Assembly: GCA_018873245.2 (NCBI GenBank)
Contig: JAEMBT020000010.1
Location: forward strand, 278,001 to 342,000
Direction of reading: 5' to 3'
DNA length: 64,000 bases
From: Archegozetes longisetosus
Lineage: Eukaryota; Arthropoda; Arachnida; Sarcoptiformes; Trhypochthoniidae
Shown here: one piece after another, positions 22,797 through 36,400 of the stretch
Layout of the letters: the number at the start of each line of letters is the position of its first letter
How positions within the stretch are numbered: position 1 is the first letter of the stretch
Notes under the pieces: generated by a model
Told to the model about the DNA's origin: nothing
Databases searched by the model: none
The model's input: the letters and a program-made list of their open reading frames with translations, nothing else
Program-made: the position numbers and the translations under genes

Positions 22797-25378
22797 TTTG
22801 ATACGCAACTAAAACAATGCTAATTATTCACTTAACATGGAAGTGTAACATTTAGATATTGTTTATATTAAGTCACTCCAAAATTTTTGCGACTCCAGTT
22901 TAAAAGAAATTTTTTTAAATAATTAACCACATAAACATACAATATAACTCTTTATATGCCTATAGACTGAGTATTTTTTATTTTAGATTTGATTTGATTT
23001 AGAATGGTTTGATTTTAATGAACTTTTTAAAATTTCATGTCGATAAATTTTTTATTTTCCGAAAAATAAAAAAATGAAGATAATGTTTTTATTAATAAGT
23101 CATCTTAACTTTATGTGATTTTGATCAAATTTTGCCAGTTTATAATAGCGTTTATCTTGTCTTACATATGCTGAATTTCAAGTTAAAAAAATTTATTTTT
23201 TTCGCGAGGAACACATCTAATGTGTATGCTAGAAAATTCATAATCTGAAAAATTGGAAAAAAATTATGAGATTAAGATTAAATTTTCATTATATATAGAC
23301 ATTCATAAGTCTTCGAACCTCACTATTTAATTTTGATTTTAATATTCCACTTTTTGTCAGGAATTTTAAATTAGACTTTTTGGGCATTTTCATGTAAAAA
23401 TGCAATTCCTCTAAGAGATTTGATCTTTCATTGTTTGTAAGCCATTATCCAATTCTAATAAATTATTGTCGTATTATTGTCTATTAGAATAAAGTTTATA
23501 AACTAATAAAAATGATATGATTAATTGCAGCGTTGAGTCAAGACGCAAAATTTTTGGAGTGACCTGATATGTAAAGTTTACTCATGTTATGAATTTGTTA
23601 TTATAAATATTCAAATTTGGCTTACATTAAATAACTAGTGTTTAATAAAGCTAATATGTTTAACATGCTGTACAAATACTACTAAATAAGTCAATTTAAT
23701 TAAATAAAAGAGTGACTCGTTTTATGAAGCATACTATCAATTATCAAAATAATCAATTAAGCGATTTATGCTTATAAGTCAGTTTTGGGGTTATTTCCAC
23801 TACATTTCGTCCTACAAATGTTATCAAATGCTATCTGTAACTTTTTTTTCGATTAGAGAATAACTAACTCATCAAGACCAAGAAGCGGACACTCTTTTTA
23901 CTAATAGACTGAAAAACTCATTTCCACACTAAAATTTTTACTCTATTTTTGAAATTTTTAGAATCTTGTTTGTTTTCATAATGCTAATATTCACTAAAAT
24001 CATGATTTTATAAAAATTTCAAACTAATTTGATGAAATATTGTTAAAACTATCTGCATGTTAGAATTTTAATGTCAGTGTAAAGGAATAGAGATTAAGAT
24101 TATATTCTATTTATTAAAGGATGGTTTAATTAACAATTTTATGTCGATTGCAGTATAGTCTAGCTATAAGTTTTCACAAGTTTTTGTAGTTATTTTATAT
24201 TTAGAGTTAACAGATGAAAAGGTTTCAAATATTGACCTTATAGGGATTAAAATCTTTTAAAGTCGCCAGAAGTCTGACTGTCTGATCAATCACCTGTTTT
24301 ATTGCATTTCTTACTCCTTATATACAAATTTTAATCGAATGTATAAGTAGTAGTCATTTTAGTAGGCAAACAGTGAACTTCAAATGAAGTTATCATTTTT
24401 AACGACTAAACACAAAAACTTTACACCAGAATTAAAGATAAACTCATCGAAACAGTAGATACGGAAATGTTTCTCAAATCAAATATCGTGTGGATTTGAT
24501 TTGAGAAGAACAGCCTTAGCAAAAATGCATAGAAATCAATTAGAGATAACTTGCAAATTACCAATTAACAAGTATTCAATATCAGTCATAAATCTTAGTA
24601 AGTAAGAACTTTTTCATATTAATCTGAATGTAAAGAAACCCTTAATAGTTATGTCTATCTTTTAAGTGTCTGATTTTTCATCATGAAATTAATGAAAAAC
24701 AATACTTTGAGACATAATTTTAACATAGAATTTTTACATAATTCTGATGTTAAATTTTTATTCATTTCTGGTTTTTTTGATCAAACAAATCATGTAACAA
24801 AACTTGAGTTTTATTGATACGTTTCTTGTTTTCATACGCGTGTGTAATGCATAAGATCTTATTTTCTAAACTCACATTATCCGCCGCTTCAGTTAATTAC
24901 GAATCTAATATTGTATATAAGCTGTTGAATAGCTCTTACATTTCTTCAAAATCTCATACTTGTTCTAATTTAGTTTAATTTTTTCGTTAAGTTCTTCGGA
25001 AATCCAGTTGAAAGGATTTTTAAATTTCTTTTATCCATTAACATCTGTCGAAAGAGTCTTTAAACTCAATATGGGATTTACCTATTGAAAGCTATTTCTT
25101 ATAAACAATTTACAGTTTTCTAACGTAAGAACTAAAATATGATTTTATTATTTTATGGGTAGTAACAAATTCTCTATTATATTTTAGATGATTATTCACA
25201 TTGGGCTCAGATTCATATTATCGGTTCAATTGTCAAGATTTTAGCTGACACTCGAATAAATATTTTAGGTTTGACCCGAATTTACCTTCTGAATCATGAA
25301 TGTTCGCAATTGTTTGATCTGAAAGATTATTCATCTATACAGCCTAATTTGCCTATAGAGTAGCATATCCTGCACTAT
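22797..25378. other. spacer in repeat unit 2
   Basis: Copy of 14721-17302; no gene. Confidence 0.6.
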
Positions 25379-25706
25379 TCAATGATTCTTATCGTGGTAA
25401 TTGCGACGGACTTTGGAAACAATATTTTGGAATCTAATGAACTTTTGATTTCATTTTAAACTAAAATAACTTTCAATTAGAAATAAAGTATCTTTCTGAA
25501 CCACATTTAAGCTATTTTTAAATATTCTCAAATTAGAAATAAATTAATTTCATCTAAAGACAATACAGACATAAGAAAAAGCTTTTCAATTCGTAATATT
25601 TCATTTTCGGATCACTTATTTAAGTTCATCATGAAGATTTGAAGACAGTGGAAAAATTAATTCATTATGAACTAATATTTTCATTTAAAAGGAAAATAAA
25701 TAGAAT
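25379..25706 (+). pseudogene. carboxylesterase relic, unit 2 copy
   Basis: Same relic as 17303-17630, carried along by the tandem duplication. Confidence 0.8.
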
Positions 25707-26675
25707 TTGCATTATCTCTAAGCAATTTGTCAATCGTCTCGTTATTTCCTATTATACCAATTCATATATTGACAACTACTGATTTGATGAACTGGTAATT
25801 TTGATGTATTCTTGTTCATTTTGTGGTTCAATTGAAACCTATTCTACATTTAAATTATTCTTAGATTGTGCTTTGAACAATTTTTTAGCTCAAACAGCGA
25901 ATGCTTTACTCATGAGAAGGATATACTTCCCATCTTCATATGGAAACCAATTTCCTACACTACAGTCTTCTTTGTGAAAAATGTACAGAAAACAAACTTA
26001 ATACAAACTTAATAAACTTGGAGTTATGAGTTTCACTAAACTTTTTTGTAATCGTTGTTCAAAACTTTTTAACTAATTTCTATGTATCTTTATTTAAGGC
26101 TTTTTCGTCATTTTCACATACATCGGAATTTCGATTGAATTTTATACATTTGACCAGTTTATAAACTCATTTATATTCGTTGTGAAATTTTTATTTGCAA
26201 TTATTAAGTTTTATTCCATGCTTACTCTTCAATAATCTTCTTTTATTTGACATTTTATTATTTTCAACTGAGATGTGAGAAAATTAGTTACAGAATAATT
26301 ATTTCAAATTCATTTAGTACAAAAGATATGATACTTTACACATAAAGCTTAGTTATCGACCACAACATTTTTTCTGAGATATCTTTTTATAACAAATTCT
26401 GGTAAATACATTATTCTCGGTTTCTATTCACTTTAAATACATTAAGGCCCGTATGCACAGTTGAGTTTTAGTTAAAACGGTTTTAAGTCTTAAGACGGTT
26501 TTCGCTAAAACGGTTTTAACTCAAAACTTAAAACTCATGTACAGACTGTAATAAAACTAGTTTTAGTAAAAACCGTTTTAAAACCAGAAAACCAGCAAAA
26601 AAAATGTAAACAAATGTTTGTTTATTCATTAAAAAATTGAAAATGAATAAAATAAACTGAATAAAAGTGATAATA

Positions 26676-26974
26676 ATGTTCGGAGTCGTCAAACAATTTA
26701 CTAATTATGAAATAGAATTACTTAAATAATTGCCGACGAAAAAAAACCCAAAATAATTTAGTGTAAAACGACTGATAAGTATACGAAACAACAAAAAGAT
26801 AATGTTTGGCAAGAAATTAGTGACGAGTTTAGTCAGGACTTAAATACAAATAATTGAGACATCAAGTCTTTGAAATGCTTTTGGAAACGATATAAATACG
26901 AATGTCGTAAGAATTGTAATAAAGAAAAATCAGAAATAAGACAAACTGGTGGCGGACCTCAACCTCAGAAAACC
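26676..26974 (+). pseudogene. Harbinger Myb/SANT-like fragment, unit 2 copy
   Basis: Copy of 18600-18898 with the same stops. Confidence 0.6.
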
Positions 26975-26977
26975 GAT

Positions 26978-27364
26978 TCAATTGATAATTATATCAATAG
27001 TTTTATATTTACTGTTAAGATCTGCAGCTGAGATGTGAAACCGACCGGTGGCATAAAATCTTAAAACAATAGATAATTGAATTATTGGAGGCAATGAGTC
27101 TTTTTTCATTTTGATATTAATTAAATCTTCATTAATTAGATTCAACAGTTCAATGAAACACTGTTTTGTAAGTCTATATCTTCTTATGAATGATAAGTCA
27201 TCACAACTATCAAATGGATTGAATCTGTCTTTTAGTACTCTTTGACGTTTAAAATTTTTATTCGTCACTATTTCATAATTATTTAATTCTTCAATTTGAA
27301 AAAATTGGTTCATTTTTATATTTTTTGTAAAACTTTGTTTACATTTACTTATTTTGTTGATCAC
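26978..27364 (-). pseudogene. HARBI1-like nuclease fragment, unit 2 copy
   Basis: The translated protein is identical to that of 18902-19288. Confidence 0.8.
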
Positions 27365-27631
27365 TAAAACCGATTTAAAACTAGTAAAAGTGGTTTTAGT
27401 TTAAAACCGAGTTTCAGTTTAAAACGGTTCTAAATTTTTACTGTGCATGAGTTTTAAAATGAGTTTTGGGTTTTAAGCCCGGTTTTAGCCTTAAAACCGT
27501 TTTAAAACACACTGTGCATACGGGCCTAAGTCTTTGTATTTTACGTCAGGTATTATTTGAACAATTAATGGTTTACTTATAATTTATGTGGATTTTCTCA
27601 GTACACTGCTTATACATTTTCAAAAAATTAA

Positions 27632-28096
27632 GGATTAATTACCAGAATAAAACTAGTAAACATATTTTTCGAGACTCAAACAAGTCTCAAAATAATTTTC
27701 TTAATATATAAGATATAAGAAACAATATCCCATTAACTTTTATGTGAATTAACATGAAATGACGCACTTCGAATAATTTCATTATTAATGCTTCCATTAA
27801 AATTAATGTTATATTCTATTTTGGAAAATATTATCTAGATTAAACATGAAATTCGCATTTCTTGCTCTAAAATAGAATATCATAATTAATTATTATCATC
27901 ATTATTTTATGAACCATTAAAAATATAGGATATTCACTAACCCAACAAACCAAACAAACATAAAATATTATGAGACTCATGAACATCTCATACACTATCT
28001 TTAGATTCACGGTCCTTTAAAGACAAACCAATAAAATGATCTTTCATGTCCCAATATTGAAGTGTCCGTCATAACTTGTGATTTTGGTTAATAGAA
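27632..28096. other. spacer upstream of dead Gr copy C
   Basis: Copy of 19556-20020; probable former Gr promoter region. Confidence 0.5.
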
Positions 28097-29386
28097 ATGA
28101 AAGTTTTTTTCAGGTCAAACACAATATTATCTGAATTTTCATTTGATAATATCGATACTTCTAAACTTCTTAAGTCTCAATATAGAGTAAAAATTCAATT
28201 CATTGATAAATATTTTGACAATTTATCAAATCGATTGAATGGAAAAATCAAAAATTCTATTAAAGATTATTTAATAATTTTGTTCCATATTTTCAATGCA
28301 ATAAAGTATTCGACTTTTTTGTTCATGGATTTGAGTGAACAAACTCGAATCTATTTAGGGGATTGGTCCTTAATTTTAGGTGGTGTTCAAAGTTATACTC
28401 AACTTTCTTTCTCTATTGCCTTTATTTGGGCAACATATTCATATAAACTTTTTCATTTCACATCATCGAAAAAGTTATTTATTTGGACACAAATTTTCGA
28501 TATGATGAGAGGAAAGATTTGTCCTGCACAAATCGACCTAAATGACACTATTGTATTGAAGATGTTTTTGACTCGATCTCATAAAGTACTCCACTTAACA
28601 AACTTATCAATCATGACTACAGGTAAACTTTTTGTAATTATTTTTGAAAAGTTGTAAATTGACATTTATATATTATTACTTAAGTGTTCCTCATCATTGT
28701 GACATACATTGGCATTTCAATCGAATTTTATACATTTGATCAGTTTATAAAATCATTTATTTTTGTTGTGATTATGTTAATTAGCTATTATTACCTTTTA
28801 GTCGATATTTACATTTCAATAGTGTTTTTTTACCTGATATTTTATTATTTTAAACTCATCTGTAAGAAGATTGATGATTAAATAATTATCTTAAATTTGT
28901 TCCGTGAAAGAGATATGATAGATTGCACCAAAATTTTTGTTTTCAACCACAACAACATTTGCTCTCAGATATCCGCTTATAACAAATTTTGGGCAAAGGA
29001 GGATTTCATTATAACATTGGCCCTTCCCTTCAAAAATGGATAAAATAATTTTTTTAAAACATGGGGAAAAAACCAATTTGAACTCATTTATAATGCAAAA
29101 AATTGAATTTTATCGTATTTATTGTTGTTTTTGTGCTATTTTTTAAAAACATTAACAAAATAGATCTGAAAAATCGAAGTTTAGCTGAATACAAATGAAT
29201 AAGAATGATATTTTGCAAATGAAAAAATTTCAATTAATGAAAAGATTAATAAGGAAGCTTGAAAAATATTTATGGAAAGTAGTTTCAAACTCATTGCAAA
29301 GTTGACACTCTTGACTGATGAACATTAGATAAATTTAATGTTTTATTTAAGAATCTGACTAAAGTTTATTCAAGCAGTATGTAATA

Positions 29387-29842
29387 CAGCCAATTTCAGC
29401 TGTATTTCCAACCCTTGTATTGCTATTTCCAGTGGGCAGTCCTTTAATAGTACTTTTCTCAAAACCATTTCCAACATTTGCATTGCTATTTCCATTATCA
29501 GGTTTATGTTCGCTCTACGCGATCACTTAACGATCAATAAGACTCCCAAAGTGTCAAAATTTGATTCAAACTATTGTTTCGCAATTCAATCGGTTTAGTT
29601 TAAATTGTTTTAGTCAATATCTATGTTAAATTTGATGTTTAAAAACACTTTACTGTAAGTTACTGTAATTTTTGACACTGTGGTAGTCTTATAGATCGTT
29701 AAGCGATCGCATAGAACGAACATAAACCTGATATTGGAAATAGCAATATATACATTGGAAACAGTTTTGAGAAGTGCACTACTCAAGTACTGCCCACTGG
29801 AAATAGCAATGCAAGGGTTGAAAATACAACTGAAATTGGCTG
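29387..29842. repeat. foldback MITE, unit 2 copy
   Basis: Copy of 21311-21767 with one base fewer in the right arm. Confidence 0.75.
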
Positions 29843-29991
29843 TAAATATGATTTCAAAACTCAATAAAAATTCTATAATTATTATAAAATGATGAGGTTT
29901 AAATTTTTTAACATTAATTATTTAAAACATATTCAAAATAATTTGAAAATGAAAAAAATTTGAATTTTTGGTTTTTGTATTTTTTCAACGC

Positions 29992-30088
29992 GTTACCCCA
30001 AAAGGGCTAGCTTTTCCTTTTAACCAAAGCTTCTTTAGATAAAGTTGCGTTTTAGGAAAAAATCCCAAGCTAGCCCTTTCGGGGTAAC
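29992..30088. repeat. hairpin repeat, unit 2 copy
   Basis: Copy of 21917-22013. Confidence 0.6.
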
Positions 30089-30872
30089 ATGTATAAATAA
30101 ATTTTTGAAATTTTATTATCTTTATAACTTTCTTAATAATGAAAAATTTATTATGATCTTTTTCCATCATAAACTTGTATTCAAACTTTAAGTTTTAGTG
30201 AAAAAATTTTCAAAATATCTCTAACGGTTTTCTTACAATAAAAATTTGAAAATTCAAACTTCTGGAGTTTTTTGCAGCGCTCAGATGCGTCCAATCTCAA
30301 AGTGATAAGCACAAACATATATTCTTTTTTTAGTGTTCTTTTTGAATAAAAAATTTCAAAGAAATCGGTGTCTCAAGGGAATTTTCTATGGGGCTACCGA
30401 ATCCTCCTTACTATTTTTAGTTTCTATTCGCAGTAACTCCCCGTAAGTCTTTGTATTACACATCAAGTATTATTTCAACATCTAATGGTTTATTCACTAT
30501 TTTGGTGGATTTTCGTAGTTCTGTGTACATGGATTTTCATATTTTTCTTCTCCTTTTGCGCATCTCGCGTCTCACATAAAATCCATTCAACTGCTGTAAA
30601 GTTATATAAACTCCAATTTAATATGGATCAAAACTATTATTCATATGTAAGAACTAAAATCAGACTTATGTCATACTTCGAAAGAGTTAGTGGTGCAAAA
30701 ACCATTGGATTCTCAATTGGCTCTCTATCTACAATATCTTACCTGGTTCTATATAGAGTGAGTTATATGTGTTTAAAATTTTGACAAAAATTGATTACCT
30801 ATGTTTTTTGCCCAGTTTACAGTTATGTACATCAGATATTTCATATTGGCACATAAATTAGCTGAAAAGTAA

Positions 30873-31845
30873 TTTGAAACGCAACTAAAATAATGTTAAT
30901 TATTCACTTAACATGGAAGTGTAAAAATATGATATTGTTTACATGTAAAGTTTACTCATGTTATGAATTTATTATTATAATTGTTAAAATTTTTCTCACA
31001 TTAAATAACAGTTCACTCATTCTGAAAGAAGTAATCTACCCTTTAGCGATTCAATATAAAGATAGCTAAACAGAGAGTAATTAGAATGACATCTATCATA
31101 ATTATGTAATAAAACTAACATACATAAACAAAGCGTTTGCAATTCATGGATTTTTCCAGCTCTTCCTCATAAAAAATAGATTTAAGTTAAATACTTGAAG
31201 CTATCCTCGTTTGTTTACCACCCGAAAGCCTTATCAAAAATTTGCTTAAAATTATACTCTTTCGTGAGATATTTTTAAAAACAGTTTTAAGAGGAACAAC
31301 GTTTCTGAATGATTGTTTCTGAATTTATTAACGCGTTGTCTCTATTTAAACCAATTCATATGTTGCCAATAGTTTCTGGTTTACTGTGGAGATAATTATT
31401 TATGAAATCTCGTTTCACTTGTAGATCAATTGAGATCAATTCAAAAAATAACCTTCTCTTATTCTATTCTCTACACATATCTTTGGCTTCTCGTAGAGAC
31501 AGTTTAATAAAATAAGAATACATTCAGTTCAGTATAACTTTAATCCTATCGCGAAACAACTATTTTATTATAAATTAGAATTTAAACCTTCTCATTTTAT
31601 ACCTGAAATTCGAATACTAGGATTCTAAGTGTGTGATTTTAGATAATTTTTATTAAATATTATTCTAAAATCTTTATGTAGGCTAGTTTTTTGCAATTTA
31701 TTCGAGGAAATGAGAATGGTTGGTGCTTAGAAAAGAATTTTATTATCTCAAAAGTAATTCTAAAATTTGCAGAGCTTCACAATTGATTTTACATATATAT
31801 TATAACAGTTAAACAACTCGAAGACCGATTACATTGTTCAGGGTA
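30873..31845. other. junction of Gr flank and glycoprotein 3' flank
   Basis: No gene. Bases 31010-31330 match, inverted, 53690-54005. From about 31350 the sequence is homologous to 39540-40041 (same orientation) and to 7305-7800 (inverted), the 3' flank of the glycoprotein genes. Confidence 0.6.
31010..31330. repeat. dispersed repeat, inverted partner at 53690-54005
   Basis: It shares GATTCAATATAAAGATAGCT and several hundred bases around it with the reverse strand of 53690-54005. No coding capacity seen. Probably a relic of segmental duplication. Confidence 0.7.
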
Positions 31846-32856
31846 TTAATTATAATCATCAAAGAAATAATTTCCTGTAGTTGGTATAATAGTAGCGCAA
31901 CCGAGCATTCTGTTAGAACCACCATTTAGTGTATTTAAAATTGAGTTATTGAGACTTTGTATGGCGTCCATCCATAAAACTAAAGGTAATCCAAGTACTG
32001 ATAGCGGACCAGAAAGTAATACGTCAAGTGGACCCAAAAGCATGGTTCCAACACCTCCGTTGACCTTCATATTGCCTAAAGTATATCAAAAGACAATCTC
32101 TTTATCGTATTACTTTAGACTTTGTACTTGTTTAAAAAATAGGCTAATTCACATCCAAAATCAAATAAAGTTTTTCTGAAATCGTTTAAAAATGAAATGT
32201 TTTGTAATTTCTGACCCAAAAATCCGGCCGGTCCACTTGTTAGATTTCCTAATGGATTGAAAACATTGCCAAAATTTTGACAATTGCCAGTCATGGCACC
32301 AGAACCTATACCAGGGATGGCGGTTAGGTTTCCAAGTAAAGGAAGACTCATGACTCCAAGACGAGAACTATTCAAAAGGTTCGTAATATTTGTTAGATTC
32401 GCAGTTGATATGTTGAAAGCTGGTACTCGAAAAGCAGTTGATTGTGTGAAATTATTTGCCAAGTTATTGATAGTCACTCCTAATCGACATGCGTTCGGAA
32501 CCGATGCTTGCAATGGATTCAGTGTTGCAGATGTGGAGTTAGCGCAAGTTATGTTTCGGATTTGGCCAAATAGATATGTTCCATAGCCCATAGTAGGAAC
32601 TAAATTCATTACACCTGATATTCCACTCTGGGTATTATTGAAGACTGCTTGACCTTTTGGCACAGCCAGTGTGAGATCAATAACCACTACTATTAGATTG
32701 ATGAAAATAAATTATTTTAGCTTATTTTTAAATTTCGAATTTGAAATGTTGCAAAATTTTCAACAGTTATTTACAAGAAATCAATCAATTCTATATTATA
32801 AAATTTCAGACAAATTTACCTGTGAATAAAATGAAAGTAAACATAAATGACTTCAT
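31846..32856 (-). CDS. secreted Asn-rich glycoprotein of unknown function, copy 2
   Basis: Exons on the minus strand: 32820-32856, 32153-32686 and 31846-32075, the same sizes as copy 1 (37, 534 and 230 bases), joining to 266 residues. It has the same signal peptide and the same run of sequons and cysteines. Replacements relative to copy 1 cluster in the central Thr/Pro/Gly-rich segment (for example SRLGVMSLPLLGN against SLIGVTSPPLLGN), while the N-terminal third is nearly unchanged. One Cys of copy 1 (SFLCDF) is Asn here. It is inverted relative to copy 1 and tandem with copy 3. Splice sites are kept in all three, which supports a working gene. Confidence 0.8.
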
Positions 32857-33430
32857 GATTAGAACGTTACTGTAAACTATAATAATTGTGCACTTAAATC
32901 GAAGCAATAAATATAGTTTAATTGACACAATTATGGATGAAATATGAAAAAATTTATGCGGGAATTTTCGTCAGAATTTGGGAAAAATGAAATAAAATGA
33001 TTTAGTGAAATTTAGAATTCTTAAATTTAGAAATGTTGACATAGAAATTGAAAATGATGTTAATAATCCCGTATAACTACTGATGGAAAGCTGACTATTT
33101 TTTATACACCACTTTCAATTAACAGATGGGACTTAGATTATACTGAACATACGTCCAGGAATAGGACATTTGGAACATAGTCTAGGACGGTGTCAGACCT
33201 GGACAACAGAATGTCCAGTATTTAGTTTTTCTGATAACATTTAATAGAAAAATTACATAAATCGCAAGATCATTGAATATATGAGCTCTGAATTATCTTA
33301 GAGAAAACAAACATCTCGTAATATAAGTACAATAATTGAAAAATATTTATATATATCTGATGATTAGTAGATAAAATGTGTGTTATTTTTATGTCAACAC
33401 TATTCATAATAACACTGATATAATGATTAA

Positions 33431-36400
33431 CCTTTCGTTTGTACCTTGACGATTGTTCAGCCAAGGGTATTTTAAAATTTAATTAAAAATCAGAATTAAT
33501 AGATTGGAGAAAAAAAATTTAGGAATGCCTCAAGCTCACTGATTCTAATTGAATTTTGTAAATAAAATCTAAAGTTATATTAATAAATCCAGTTAAATTT
33601 AAAAATATTCATATTTTTCGTCTACGATTCACATAAAGTAACTTTTTTACTCAACACATTCAGTAAAAATCCATGACATTCAAAATAATGTTTTTCCAGC
33701 AATAAATAAGTGTAATGAGGTGACATAACATAGTTTCACACAAAAAGTTCTTTCATATGAATACTGGCTGAAAAATATTTTGAGTGACTGCAAAATAACG
33801 ACAAAATATTAGTGAATAGTGGACGAAAAATAAGCCAACGATTACTAACGTTTTTTTGCATTTTTACATTCGCAGTGTATAGCAAAGCCTTAGTATTCAA
33901 ATTATATAAAAAACGTGATTATTGACAAAATATTTGTAATATTGTATTGGTTTTTGTTTTATTTATTTGTTTCATTATAACTATAATTATTTTATTTTAT
34001 AACACGATTGAAGGTGACTGCAAATTGTAATAAATATTTGATTAATAAAAGTTTGCCTGAAAAAAGAAAAAACATCTATAACTAATGTTTGAAAATCAGT
34101 AAAATAGTTTTTAATGTTGTTAATAATAAATAAGTTTTAATAATAAATAGCAATTAAAATGGCTAATCCTAATAGATATTTAACTGAAGAAGAAATTAAT
34201 AATTTGATAGAAAACGCTGATGATTCAGATAGTGATATTGAAAGTAATATTACTAATATTAGTTCGCATAACAGTGAGTCCGAAACTGATTTAGATTCAG
34301 ATTTTGAAGTTGAGTCTGATGGACATACATTTGGTCCATATTCAATATTCAAACGGCTTCTACTTCTCAATTATCATTAAACTTTTCATCATCTTCACAA
34401 ATATCAATACAAACTCCTTCGACATTAAACCTGTCTATTCGGACTCCTTCGACATCTACTAAGACTTTAAGTCATAATATTATCCGTTTCCATAAAGGCC
34501 CAAAAGTAAGTGAAAATGAATGCAAAACAAGTGCTGAAACATTTCGACATTTTTTAAATGACAAAATGTTGAAAATTATTGTCACACAAAACAACCAAAA
34601 AATTAACATCAAAGAAGCTGAACGCCATAAACAAAATCCGAATCGAATCAGACAGACATTTAATAATTTGACAGATGAGCGAGAAATGTTGGCTTATATT
34701 GGATTGTGTATTCTTACTGGAGTGCACAGATCAGCCCATGAAATAATATCGTATTTGTGGGACACTAATGCCAGAGGTCGTGACATTTTTCGCTCAGTTA
34801 TGATACAAAGAAGATTCCAATTTTTAACTGAACACCTGTGCTTCGATCACATACCCTCAAGACAAGCCCGAAAAGAAACGGGGATAAATTGGCTCTATTC
34901 AGTGACATTTTCAAAACTTTCAGAGAAAACTGTCGAAAAAACTATGAGCCGTCAGAATATGTCACAATCGATGAGATGTTGCGTTCATTTAGGGGTAAAG
35001 TCGGATTTAAACAGTATATGCCGAAGAAACCGGCTAAATATGGACTTAAATTGTTTATTTTGAGTGACGCTATAACGGCTTATTGTTGGGACGCAATATT
35101 CTGTACCGGGAAAGAAAAAGACGCACCAAAAGCAGTAAATTTGGGGCAAAAAATTGTATTGGATTGACCAAACCTTTTCCGCAATACAAGTCGCAATATT
35201 ACTTGCGATAATTGGTTCACAAGTTTTCCATTAGCTTGTGAACTTCTTCTACATAATCTCACTATAATCGGTACACTCAAAAAGAACAGAAAAGAAATAC
35301 CAAAAGAATTATTGTCATCAAAAAAGAGAAAAGTAAGGGATATTTCTTTACAAGTTTAATTTAATTTTAACATTTAACAGATCGGATCATCAGCATTCAA
35401 ACATTTTGATCAAAATAATCTGACACTCGTTGCTCATCATCCGAAGAAAAACAAAACGGTTCTATTGTTAAGTACTTTGCATAACGATGAGAGCATCGAT
35501 TACAACACTGGAAAACCCGAAATTATTGAGGCATGCAATAGAACAAAAGGAGGAGTGGACACATTGGATAAGTTGTGCTCAACATTTTCAACAGGACGCG
35601 GAACGAAACGATGGCCAACAGCGGCATTTTTTGTATTTTGGATATATTGGCAGTCAATGCCTATATTACATACAGACATTATGCGTCGAGACTTTGTGTT
35701 GAACCTATACAGAGTAAAAAGAGGCGACAATTTCTACATTCACTGGGCGAGGAGTTAGTAATGCCTCACATGATAAGTAGACTCGAATGCAATACATTAA
35801 CCCGTGAACTGAGATTGAAAATAATCAAAATTGCAAATAGAAAAGACATTAATATTGAGTCTAATTCGACCAGTAGCAATACTGGTAGTGGAAATAAGTC
35901 GACCACACCTGATAGCGCATTGAAACGTAAGCGAAAACAATCGAATGTCAATCAGTCGTGGTGTTATATGTGTCTACGTAAAGACAACCGGCAATGCACA
36001 CAATGCTGTACCGATTGTGATGAACTAATATGTAAAGGCAAACATATGGTTATCTATTGCACTCGTTGTGCTGACAAAGTTATTTGAAAAATGAGTGAGT
36101 TTTAGCATAAAACATTAATATTGAAAACTATATTCAAATGAAAAAAATTTACTAAATAATTAAACTCATTTATGAAACAAATAGTTATCAAAATAAAATT
36201 AAGCCATTTGTAATCAAAATAATTAAAAAATTAATAAAATTTTAAATTGCTCGTCAATCATATTTATAATTTTATTCTAAATTCTAATTTTTAAAATTTT
36301 AATTTAAATGAGTTTTAAATATAAGAACAAATAAAATAATTTTGTTGTATAAAATATGTTTATCAGAAAATTTTAATCTTTTGCATTATTATATATGTAC

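Larger units (their letters stand above)
26446..27526. mobile_element. PIF/Harbinger element, unit 2 copy
   Basis: Duplicate of 18370-19450 with the same TAA flanks (26443-26445 and 27527-27529). Not an independent insertion: it was copied with the 8-kb unit. Confidence 0.92.
26001..27631 (+). pseudogene. gustatory receptor pseudogene 3, split by Harbinger
   Basis: Unit 2 copy of the relic at 17925-19555, with the same stops and the same Harbinger insertion. Confidence 0.75.
28998..30407. mobile_element. 1.4-kb insertion in Gr copy C
   Basis: Duplicate of 20922-22332, one base shorter. It contains the foldback MITE at 29387-29842 and the hairpin at 29992-30088. Confidence 0.7.
22667..30742. 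repeat. 8,076-base tandem repeat, unit 2
   Basis: Second copy of 14591-22666. Identity with the start of a third copy continues from 30743 to about 30850 and then falls off, as expected if the exchange happened between the 3' ends of two Gr genes. The one-base differences are near 29757 (one G fewer) and 30437 (one C more). Confidence 0.95.
28097..30872 (+). pseudogene. gustatory receptor copy C, inactivated
   Basis: Unit 2 twin of the copy at 20021-22796: same intact exon 1 (28097-28622), same premature stop at 28879-28881, same insertion (28998-30407). It has one extra C near 30437, which shifts the frame in the segment after the insertion. The last exon (30816-30872) differs slightly (FILAHK against FLLTHK), because it lies past the duplication breakpoint. 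Confidence 0.85.

Noticed and set aside
29610-29864. 84-codon minus-strand frame as a unit 2-specific gene.
   Set aside because: It spans the foldback MITE and exists only because of a one-base difference from unit 1.
32284-32586. Reading frames opposite the glycoprotein exons (also 6564-6857 and 40486-40779).
   Set aside because: They are antisense shadows of exon 2 of the three glycoprotein genes; the sense frames have signal peptides and conserved splice sites.
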